A DNA stretch of 64,000 nt. Origin: JAJDAT01 sp964344185. GTDB taxonomy: Bacteria > Nitrospinota > Nitrospinia > Nitrospinales > JAJDAT01. The translations under genes and the position numbers were made by a program. The notes under the pieces are model-generated. The model saw only the letters and a list, made by a program, of their open reading frames with translations, was not told the origin of the DNA and ran no database searches. Positions 25,548-32,820 of this stretch are shown here, one piece after another. The stretch lies in contig CAYFMN010000005.1 of assembly GCA_964344185.1 (NCBI GenBank), forward strand, positions 1 through 64,000, in the 5' to 3' direction. Position 1 is the first letter of the stretch, and every line of letters begins with the position of its first letter.

Positions 25548-26345
25548 TTAAACGTCGATCAATCCATCCAACGGACTGCTAGCGGAGGCGTATAATTTTT
25601 TAGGAATTCTTCCCGCTTCATAAGCCAAACGCCCGCTTTCGACGGCTGCCTTCATCGCTTTTGCCATTTTGATCGGATCTTTGGCTCCGGCGATCGCGGT
25701 GTTCATCAAAATTCCATCGACTCCCAATTCCATGCATCGAGCGGCGTCAGAGGCGGTTCCCACCCCAGCGTCGATGATTACAGGAACAGAGACCGCTTCC
25801 TGAATTAATTTGATATTAAATGGGTTTCTAATGCCAAGTCCGGAACCTATTGGAGCCGCTAAAGGCATTACCGCAGAGCAACCAACATCTTCTAATTTTT
25901 TACAAAGGACAACATCGTCGATACAATAGGGGAGTACATGAAACCCATCTTTAACAAGTATTTTAGAAGCTTCTAATGTGGCCTCATTATCTGGGAAAAG
26001 CGTTTTTTCGTCGCCAATAACCTCTACTTTTACAAAATTTCCTAATCCCGCTTCGCGAGCCAACTGACACGTCATCACAGTTTCTTTTACCGAGTAACAA
26101 CCAGCTGTATTTGGTAAGAGCGTGTAACGGTCCATATCAATAAAATTCAGGATGGAATCGTCTTTACTCCTATCCAATTCTATTCTACGCACCGCTACCG
26201 TAACCATTTCAGATCCCGATAAATCATGGGCCTTCTGCATAGTTTCAAAATCGGAATATTTTCCGGTGCCGATGATCAAACGTGATTGGAACTTTTTATC
26301 GGCTATTACAAGATCTTTAAATTTTGTGTTGGTATCGTCGTTCAT
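25548..26345 (-). CDS. thiG: ThiG, thiazole synthase
   Basis: The 265-residue TIM barrel forms the thiazole ring from DXP, dehydroglycine and ThiS thiocarboxylate. It shows RLIIGTGKYSDFETM, TLLPNTAGCYS, FVKVEVIGDEKTLFPDN (the Lys that forms the imine) and DAGVGTASDAARCMELGVDGILMNTAIA. It follows thiS after a 64-base gap. Confidence 0.96.
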   Translation of the reverse strand: MNDDTNTKFKDLVIADKKFQSRLIIGTGKYSDFETMQKAHDLSGSEMVTVAVRRIELDRSKDDSILNFIDMDRYTLLPNTAGCYSVKETVMTCQLAREAGLGNFVKVEVIGDEKTLFPDNEATLEASKILVKDGFHVLPYCIDDVVLCKKLEDVGCSAVMPLAAPIGSGLGIRNPFNIKLIQEAVSVPVIIDAGVGTASDAARCMELGVDGILMNTAIAGAKDPIKMAKAMKAAVESGRLAYEAGRIPKKLYASASSPLDGLIDV

Positions 26346-26409
26346 ATTTTTTTATTCTCGAAAGAAATTCATGAAAATTTATTAAAAAAATTTTTAATTT
26401 CGAACCTTT

Positions 26410-26613
26410 TTAGGCTCCTCCGCCAACGGCATGAACAATTTCAATTTTGTCGCCATCCTTAAGCGCGGTGGAGTTATATTGTGATTTCGGAATCACTTGA
26501 TAGTTTAACGCAACTGCAAAGTGAGGAGCGTTAATTTCGAGTTCCTTTACCAATTCTTCCAAATTTTGGCATGATTTGGTCTCGCGTTCTTTGCCGTTTA
26601 TATTAAGAATCAA
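26410..26613 (-). CDS. thiS: ThiS, sulfur carrier protein, TTG start
   Basis: I start at TTG 26613, giving 67 residues (MILNINGKERE), because GGGAG lies six bases upstream and this matches the family's length. A longer frame extends upstream but runs through the riboswitch terminator. The ubiquitin-like fold ends in the required Gly-Gly (VGGGA; one Ala after the GG, where most ThiS proteins end exactly in GG). The extra Ala may need trimming or be tolerated. First gene of the operon. Confidence 0.88.
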   Translation of the reverse strand: MILNINGKERETKSCQNLEELVKELEINAPHFAVALNYQVIPKSQYNSTALKDGDKIEIVHAVGGGA

Positions 26614-26642
26614 AGGATTTCTCCCAAAATTGGCAAAAAAAA

Positions 26643-26670
26643 ACCGCAATTCCAATGAAAGGAATGCGGT
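26643..26670 (-). terminator. Riboswitch expression platform (terminator)
   Basis: On the minus strand ACCGCATTCC, a 7-base loop and GGAATTGCGGT form a hairpin with one extra T, followed by a run of nine or more T. Placed just after the TPP aptamer and before thiS, this is the intrinsic terminator by which bound TPP stops transcription. Confidence 0.88.
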
Positions 26671-26678
26671 GATAATAT

Positions 26679-26758
26679 GCTTCCCTATCGCTGGAATTAC
26701 CCAGATCAGGTTCAAAGGGTTGTCCTTAAGGACTCTCAGTAGTAAAACTCCCCTAGCC
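26679..26758 (-). promoter_or_regulatory. TPP (THI element) riboswitch
   Basis: The minus strand shows the conserved THI box in order: CTAGGGGAG, CTGAGAG, ACCCTTTGAACCTGATCTGG, GTAATTCCAGCG and AGGGAAGC. These are the TPP aptamer helices and the pyrimidine- and pyrophosphate-sensing loops. With the terminator beside it, it represses thiSGEC when thiamine pyrophosphate is abundant. Confidence 0.97.
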
Positions 26759-26877
26759 GATCTCTAATAATTACCTCAAAAATCTTTTAAGTCAAGAGGT
26801 TATTGACCTTTGAAAAAAAAAGAGTATTCTTATCAGAATTACATTTTAAAATTCAATGTCCTGTTGGGTAAATTTCA

Positions 26878-28086
26878 ATGAAACCGCTAAAATCTATACT
26901 GCTAGTTATTCTGGTTCTAAGCTTTTTTGGTTGCGCTTCGTTGCAAAATAAGGATGGGGAAATTTTTTCTGGTAGTCCATATTTCGAAGAGCCCCCTGAT
27001 AAAATTTTATTCTCTGATAAAGAATTGTTCACGCAGGCTCTTAATCTGCAATATAAAGGACAACTCCAATCGGCAATCCAGTTGTGGCAAAAGTTTTTGG
27101 CCGAACGTCCGCAATCTTTTGAAGCGTTAAACAACCTTGGGATGGCCTATTATTCTAACGATCAATTAGACTATTCAATTCAATCTTTTGAATCCGCTTT
27201 AGTTATTGAACCTGAGAACGATAGAATAAAAAGCAATCTCAGCCGGACTTTGAGATTTCGCGTTACTCTTGAACGCGAAAACAGGGAATATGCAAAAGCC
27301 GTAACGGATTTACAAAAAATTCTTCCCCTCGCCGGCAAAGATCGGCAAGAAAAGATTTTGAGGGAAATTGAAAGCGTCCAGGAAAAAATATTTGAAGAAG
27401 CCCAAAAACTAAATACAACGGAAGCATACGAAAAATTTATAACGACCTATCCAGATAGCGTTTACGCTTCAAAAGCAAAAGAAATGCTGAAGTTGCTAAA
27501 CCCGACCGCTGAATTGGCGAAAGAACCGGCGAAAGAATTTTTACCGCCAATTACAGAAGAAACAAAAAAACCTGTAGAAACTCAATTTGAAGAAGCCGTT
27601 CCATTAGTTGAAGAAAAACTTATGGATAGCTCCAATATGGCCGAATCCAAGGTTCCAGAAATGAAAATGGAAGACCCGGCAATGATGGACTCCAAATCGC
27701 CTGAAACCAAAATAGAAGATCCAATGGACTCCATGATGGAAGCTACAATGGAAGATCCAGCGATGATGGATTCCAAAATATCCGATATGGATATGGGATC
27801 GGATGGGATGGCCATCGATATTCCAGAATCGGAGTTAATGGTGGATAAGAGCGATCCTGTCATTGAGGCGCAACCAACCTCCAAAGTACGTCGGGTCAAA
27901 ATAATGACCAAAAGAACTCCTTTAAATATTAGAGCCAAACCTTCTATCAACGCGCGAGTAATAGGTAAAGTTAAGAAAGGCGCGGTTGTAAGGCTAATCG
28001 AAGAGACTTCAAAGTGGTATCATATAGCCTACGCTACAGGTAAAACCGGTTGGATTAGTCGTAAATTTTCAAAGGAAGTAAAATAA
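26878..28086 (+). CDS. TPR lipoprotein with C-terminal SH3b domain
   Basis: The 402-residue protein begins with a lipoprotein signal peptide (LSFFGC, Cys20). TPR units follow around residues 50-130 (EALNNLGMAYYSNDQLDYSIQSFESALVIEP). Residues 240-320 are low complexity with imperfect repeats of M(E)DPAMMDSK. Residues 335-400 form a bacterial SH3 domain (LNIRAKPSINARVIGKVKKGAVVRLI), typical of peptidoglycan binding. It is therefore likely anchored in a membrane and reaches the cell wall. Role unknown. Confidence 0.82.
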   Translation: MKPLKSILLVILVLSFFGCASLQNKDGEIFSGSPYFEEPPDKILFSDKELFTQALNLQYKGQLQSAIQLWQKFLAERPQSFEALNNLGMAYYSNDQLDYSIQSFESALVIEPENDRIKSNLSRTLRFRVTLERENREYAKAVTDLQKILPLAGKDRQEKILREIESVQEKIFEEAQKLNTTEAYEKFITTYPDSVYASKAKEMLKLLNPTAELAKEPAKEFLPPITEETKKPVETQFEEAVPLVEEKLMDSSNMAESKVPEMKMEDPAMMDSKSPETKIEDPMDSMMEATMEDPAMMDSKISDMDMGSDGMAIDIPESELMVDKSDPVIEAQPTSKVRRVKIMTKRTPLNIRAKPSINARVIGKVKKGAVVRLIEETSKWYHIAYATGKTGWISRKFSKEVK

Positions 28087-28093
28087 TTTTTCC

Positions 28094-28825
28094 ATGACCG
28101 TTCGGTCCGATCTGGCATCGGCGATTGCCGCCTTACCGTTTGATAAAATTCGCCAAGAGTTTGTTTCGCAAGACGAATTTTTTGTAAAAAAAAATTTCAT
28201 CCCACAAACCATTGTGGAATGTATTCGCGACGAATTTTCTAAACTACGCCCTTTAATAAACCGTAACTATATTCCTAAACATAAAAAAGGCGGGAGCGTT
28301 AGCCGGTTTATTCTAGAAAAACAATCGCCAACCATTAAGGAAATATACGAAACGCCTGAGTTTTTCGATTTTCTTAACAACCTAGTTGGCGGAGACCTAC
28401 AAGATTGCCCTCCGGAAGACCCACATGCTTATGCCTTATATTGCTATACTGAACCAGGCGATCATATAGGTTTTCATTACGACACATCATATTATAAAGG
28501 TCAGCGTTATACGATCTTAATTGGGGTAATTGATAATTCAAGCTGTAAACTGGAATACGATCTTTTCACGAAAAATCCTCAAAAAGAAACGTTAAGAAAT
28601 TCCATTTCACTTGGTCCAGGAGATTTTGTATTTTTTAACGGAGACAACCTTTACCACCGCGTAACGCCGCTGGGCGAAGGGGAAGAACGTATCGCCCTCA
28701 CCTTAGAGTACGTTACAAACCAATCTATGGGATGGTTTCCCCGATTCGTTTCAAATATGAAAGACTCCATCGCTTATTTTGGGTTTAAAAACGTTTTTCT
28801 CAGTAAAAAAGGAACGTCAAAATAA
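28094..28825 (+). CDS. 2-oxoglutarate/Fe(II)-dependent oxygenase-like protein
   Basis: The 243-residue protein has the double-stranded beta-helix facial triad: HxD at His128-Asp130 (GFHYDTSYYKGQRYT) and distal His188 (NLYHRVTPL), with Arg199 as the likely 2-oxoglutarate anchor. This predicts a hydroxylase or related oxidase; Asp130 is retained, arguing against a halogenase. It overlaps the nucleotidyltransferase by 1 base and lies 7 bases after the lipoprotein gene. Sharing an operon with a CTP-type transferase and a CDP-alcohol transferase suggests it acts on a lipid head group or its precursor (inference). Confidence 0.78.
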   Translation: MTVRSDLASAIAALPFDKIRQEFVSQDEFFVKKNFIPQTIVECIRDEFSKLRPLINRNYIPKHKKGGSVSRFILEKQSPTIKEIYETPEFFDFLNNLVGGDLQDCPPEDPHAYALYCYTEPGDHIGFHYDTSYYKGQRYTILIGVIDNSSCKLEYDLFTKNPQKETLRNSISLGPGDFVFFNGDNLYHRVTPLGEGEERIALTLEYVTNQSMGWFPRFVSNMKDSIAYFGFKNVFLSKKGTSK

Positions 28826-29562
28826 TGCGGGCGATTATTCTTGCGGCTGGAGTGGGCAGACGTTTAGGCGGGGAAGGGGACCTACCCAAATGTCTCCTCA
28901 AATTCGGCGGAAAAACATTATTACAAAGACATCTTGAGTTTTTGAAACAATGCGGTATCGAAAAAACCACGATTGCAGTTGGCTACAAAAAAGAAACGAT
29001 CCAATCTGAAATCGACAAATTGCATATGAACAACTTTGCCGATACCGTCTTCAACCCAAATTTCGAACAGGGGAGCGTATTAAGCCTTTGGACCGCTCGC
29101 GACCAAATGACTNNNNNNNNNNACGTTTTGCTGATGGACGCAGACGTTCTATACGGCCCTTTATTATTGGCTACGCTCGTAAAAACAAAACACGCAAGCT
29201 GTTTCCTAATGGACAAAAACTTTGAACCCGGAGACGAACCGGTAAAACTCTGTATCCGTGATGGCAAAATTGTTGAATTTCGAAAAAAAGTTGAAGTAGA
29301 GTTTGATACTTGTGGCGAATCGGTAGGATTTTTTAAATTTTCTTTCGAAACGGCTAAAAAACTAATCGCAAATACAGAACGATTTAAAGTAGATCCTGAA
29401 GAATGCTACGAAGAACCTCTAAGAGATTTAGCTTTAAACTCTCCGCCAGGTACTTTTGGCGTCGAAGATATTACGGGTATGCCTTGGACAGAAATTGATT
29501 TCCCAGAAGACGTTCGCAAAGCGCAAGAAAAAATCTTTACTCAGTTGGAGTCTGAATATTGA
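28825..29562 (+). CDS. Sugar/phosphoalcohol nucleotidyltransferase (LicC/PntC/IPCT-like)
   Basis: The 245-residue Rossmann-like nucleotidyltransferase has LAAGVGRRLG with PKCLLKFGGKTLLQRHLEFL at the NTP-binding end and the metal-binding LMDADVLY. It belongs with LicC, PntC and inositol-1-phosphate cytidylyltransferases, which charge phosphoalcohols or phosphonates with CMP. Ten Ns at 29113-29122 replace residues just before LLMDADV; the frame is consistent on both sides. The following CDP-alcohol transferase makes a CDP product likely. Confidence 0.8.
   Translation: MRAIILAAGVGRRLGGEGDLPKCLLKFGGKTLLQRHLEFLKQCGIEKTTIAVGYKKETIQSEIDKLHMNNFADTVFNPNFEQGSVLSLWTARDQMTXXXXVLLMDADVLYGPLLLATLVKTKHASCFLMDKNFEPGDEPVKLCIRDGKIVEFRKKVEVEFDTCGESVGFFKFSFETAKKLIANTERFKVDPEECYEEPLRDLALNSPPGTFGVEDITGMPWTEIDFPEDVRKAQEKIFTQLESEY
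29113..29122. other. Assembly gap (10 N) inside the nucleotidyltransferase
   Basis: Exactly ten Ns, probably a fixed-length scaffold join. The true missing length is unknown, so the codons between RDQMT and VLLMDAD are not reliable. Confidence 0.95.
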
Positions 29563-30149
29563 ATACGCCATTGTGGGACGTAAGAATCGCGCGATGGATG
29601 ATAAAACCCATCATCGGAACTTCCATAACGCCAAACCATCTAACAACCGTCCGATTAATAGTTGGACTAGTCGGTGTGGCTTTATTTATACCGGGAAATT
29701 GGAAATGGTCCGTCTGGGGATCAATAGGTTTTGCGCTTTCTAATTTAATTGACCACACCGATGGAGAGCTGGCGCGCGCAACTGGAAAAAGCAGTCGCTG
29801 GGGACATATTTACGATTTAGCTTGCGACGCCCTAATCCATATTCTTGTATTTATATGTATTGGGATTGGATTGCAAAATTCATCTTTAGGAAGCTGGGCC
29901 ACTCCTATGGGAATTGTCGCTGGTTTCTCCGTAAGCGGTATTTTCTGGTTACGAATCAAAATTGAAGAAAAATTGGGTAAAGAAGCCGTCGCTTTGCCAA
30001 GCTTTGCGGGATTCGACGCGGAAGATATTTTATATTTCTTGCCCGTTGTCGTTTTGCTTAATGGATTGGTTCCTTTCTTATTTCTCGCCGCTACGGTTTC
30101 TCCTATTGTAGCTATTGCGTTATTAATAAAGCTGGGTTTGTTTAAATAA
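29559..30149 (+). CDS. CDP-alcohol phosphatidyltransferase family protein
   Basis: The 196-residue membrane protein carries the full family signature: Asp65-xx-Asp68-Gly69-xx-Ala72-Arg73-x8-Gly82-xxx-Asp86-xxx-Asp90. Several membrane helices flank it. Such enzymes move a phosphoalcohol from a CDP-linked donor to a second alcohol, making phospholipids or phosphodiester solutes. It uses a TTG start that overlaps the upstream stop by 4 bases, so it is coupled to the nucleotidyltransferase and probably consumes its product. Confidence 0.88.
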   Translation: MNTPLWDVRIARWMIKPIIGTSITPNHLTTVRLIVGLVGVALFIPGNWKWSVWGSIGFALSNLIDHTDGELARATGKSSRWGHIYDLACDALIHILVFICIGIGLQNSSLGSWATPMGIVAGFSVSGIFWLRIKIEEKLGKEAVALPSFAGFDAEDILYFLPVVVLLNGLVPFLFLAATVSPIVAIALLIKLGLFK

Positions 30150-30180
30150 ATTTTGATGGGTCTAAAGTCCTATCGACTTC

Positions 30181-30441
30181 CTATTCTTTTAACTTTGCAG
30201 CTAAGTAAGACTTATCGGCAAGATTTAAGGTACACCCACCTTTCGCCGAACCAATTCTTTGCCCATAAATCAACTCTCCATTTTTTAATATTGAAGGCGA
30301 ACTTAATAGCTTTAATAAATCATTTTCTTGAAGATTATTTTGATCAATTTCTTCATATTCCAATCCCATTTCGCATAATAGATCTTTAACTACATCATAA
30401 TTAGGACATCCACGAAAATAAATTAATTGAATCTTATTCAT
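30181..30441 (-). CDS. Thioredoxin-fold small protein
   Basis: An 86-residue protein with YFRGCPNYDVVKDLLCEMG, then a cis-Pro-like SSPSILKNGELIYG segment and GCTLN. The pattern matches small thioredoxin/glutaredoxin-like proteins with a single active-site Cys (GCPN) rather than CxxC. It may be a redox or metal-handling accessory. It lies 22 bases downstream of the phosphatase gene on the same strand. Confidence 0.6.
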   Translation of the reverse strand: MNKIQLIYFRGCPNYDVVKDLLCEMGLEYEEIDQNNLQENDLLKLLSSPSILKNGELIYGQRIGSAKGGCTLNLADKSYLAAKLKE

Positions 30442-30463
30442 CAGAAAGATTTTTTATGCTTTA

Positions 30464-32686
30464 TTAAACTTTAAAAATAAGCAATGTTAAATCGTCAAAT
30501 GGTGTTTTTCCTGCCGTAAAACTTGAGATTTCTTTTTGTAAATTAGAAATTAATAGTTCTGGCGAACTGTCAGTTTTTGCGATGACAGAGCGAAATCTTT
30601 TCAACCCAAAATGTTGTTTATCTTCGTTTATTGGTTCTATCGCTCCATCGGAATAAGCGATCACTAAATCGCCAGAGCTAAGTTGAATTTCTTGCTTTTC
30701 ATATTGAGCGTTTTCAAGTATTCCAAGCGGAATACCGTCCGCTTTACCAGTCTCGGTTATTTCACCTGCTTTATTCTTAATCAAAATGGAATGATGACCG
30801 GCATTGGAAACGCTTAACTTTTTAGTATCCATATCCAACAACAAAAACAAAGCGGTCGCAAACATCCCATTTCTTGATCGTTTAACTAAAGTCTCATTAA
30901 CAGACTTCATTATATTTTTGGGATCGGAATCGATCATTGAGGCATATCTAAAATCGCTCATTAATCGAGCCATATAGAGAGCCGCCGACACTCCCTTTCC
31001 CGAAACATCGCCCAATACCATACCCAAGCGATTATCGCCAAGGGTTATAAAATCATAAAAATCGCCGCCGACAAATTTGGCGGGAGCCGTATGAGCAGCA
31101 AAAGAAAAGCCAGGATAATCGGGAGGCGTTTCCGGTAAAAAACCTTTTTGAACCAAATTGGCCATCTCCATTTCTCGCTCAATTCGTTTTTTTTCCTCGG
31201 CAATGGTTTTCAATTTTTCTTCCACCCGTCTTGCTTCGCTAACGTCCCTGCCATAAACATTAACGTAACCATTTTCAACAACCGGCATGATTTCAAAAGT
31301 ATAAATCTTATCTAGCCTTTCAATCTCCAATTCTTTGCTTTTTCCTTCTGCAAGCGAGTTCTCAATTACCAAATGGAAAATAGGCGGTATTGGATCTCCA
31401 ATTTTAATGTTCCATGTTTCTAATAAATTTAAAGCGGACAAATTTGCATAAAGCAATTGCCCAACTCTCCCAACTCTAAAAACGGGATTCGGATTTTCTC
31501 CGGGAAGCCTGGAAATATTTTTTATCTCGTCGACATATCTTTTTAAAGACTGTTGCATAATCTTAAAAGATTCTCCAAGTTTACCTACCTCATCTTGAGA
31601 ATCGTTAAGCGGAATAGTCGCGTCAAGTTTACCTGTGGCTAGCTCCCCGGTAACTTTGACAAGGTCGCCTAAAGGCTGGGTAATTGAACGCGCTATAAAA
31701 GCAATTATTAAAAATAACAAACCAAGTCCGCTCAATGCATAAATAAAATTTTCTTTTTGAAGTTCGTTAATACCCAGCATCATTTCATCTTTTGGAAAAA
31801 CAGCTCCCAGCGACCAACCATTCAAAAGCAAAGGCGCATAATAAAGGTATGAATTTTTACCAACGTATAAATCCTTAACGGTTGTAAAATCCGTTTTACC
31901 CGCGATCATTTCTTTTGCGATTTGAGAAAATTTGGAATTATTTTTCTTTTTAGCTAATTCAAAAATATTTTCTTTCATAATCCATTCTTTTACCGGATGA
32001 GAAATGTAAGCGCCTTTTTGAGATATTAAAAAGGTATAACCCGTTTCTGCAATTTTAAGACTCGACAATGAATCATGGAGCCATGACAAAGAAACGTCGG
32101 CGGTAACCACCCCCATGAAAATTTGCTTTCCCAATTCATCTTTGTAAAAGGGAACCGAATAAGTTGTCATTACGATATTCCCCGCTCCTTTGTCAAAGTA
32201 GGGTTCGCTCCAACTTGGCTTATTTAATTTTTTGGGCGTTTTGTACCAATCTTTATCGAAATATTTATATTCCTCGCTTCCGATATAGGTCATTTTTAAC
32301 TCGCCATTGTCGCCTCCCCGGTAAAAATAGGGAGAAAAATATTGTGTTTTTTTGTCAAATTCATAAGGCTCGAAGGCAATAGTCGCCCCATAGATTTCTG
32401 GATAATTTTCTACAATCTGCCGAACTAAAAATACAATATCCTCTTTTCGATAATAAGAACGTTGGACTGTATAGGCAATTTGTTGTGGAATTTTTTCTAT
32501 AGCTGACAAAACAGATTCAATTTTATTTAGAGTCGCAGAAGAAAGATTTTTTGCGTTTTCTTCCAAAACTCCCATATAAATCTTTCGAATTTTATTAGAG
32601 TTGTGTTTTCCGATTAAAAAGAAAACCAGAAAAACGCTTGCCAAAATGAGCGAAACTAATTTAAAAGCGATTCCGCAATTTTTCAT
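30464..32686 (-). CDS. Cache-HAMP-PAS-SpoIIE signalling phosphatase (RsbU-like)
   Basis: The 740-residue sensor has a membrane helix at about 8-25, a periplasmic double-Cache domain (30-300), a second helix (about 313-333), a HAMP domain (334-386), a PAS-like region (395-490), a short coiled coil and a SpoIIE-type PP2C phosphatase domain (520-740). The last has GGDFYDFI, LGDVSGKGVSAALYMARLMSDFR and YSDGAIEP metal-binding motifs. RsbU-type enzymes dephosphorylate anti-anti-sigma factors in response to external signals. No partner-switch gene is adjacent, so its target is elsewhere. Confidence 0.88.
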   Translation of the reverse strand: MKNCGIAFKLVSLILASVFLVFFLIGKHNSNKIRKIYMGVLEENAKNLSSATLNKIESVLSAIEKIPQQIAYTVQRSYYRKEDIVFLVRQIVENYPEIYGATIAFEPYEFDKKTQYFSPYFYRGGDNGELKMTYIGSEEYKYFDKDWYKTPKKLNKPSWSEPYFDKGAGNIVMTTYSVPFYKDELGKQIFMGVVTADVSLSWLHDSLSSLKIAETGYTFLISQKGAYISHPVKEWIMKENIFELAKKKNNSKFSQIAKEMIAGKTDFTTVKDLYVGKNSYLYYAPLLLNGWSLGAVFPKDEMMLGINELQKENFIYALSGLGLLFLIIAFIARSITQPLGDLVKVTGELATGKLDATIPLNDSQDEVGKLGESFKIMQQSLKRYVDEIKNISRLPGENPNPVFRVGRVGQLLYANLSALNLLETWNIKIGDPIPPIFHLVIENSLAEGKSKELEIERLDKIYTFEIMPVVENGYVNVYGRDVSEARRVEEKLKTIAEEKKRIEREMEMANLVQKGFLPETPPDYPGFSFAAHTAPAKFVGGDFYDFITLGDNRLGMVLGDVSGKGVSAALYMARLMSDFRYASMIDSDPKNIMKSVNETLVKRSRNGMFATALFLLLDMDTKKLSVSNAGHHSILIKNKAGEITETGKADGIPLGILENAQYEKQEIQLSSGDLVIAYSDGAIEPINEDKQHFGLKRFRSVIAKTDSSPELLISNLQKEISSFTAGKTPFDDLTLLIFKV

Positions 32687-32820
32687 TTTTCCACAACGAT
32701 CATTTCAAAATATCAATATCAATTGAAATTTAAGACACAAAAAATATTGTACACTCCATTCTATTTTCTCAATAATGCAAAACGAAATATTAAATCTTTT
32801 TAAATTTAACTTTTTTCCTC

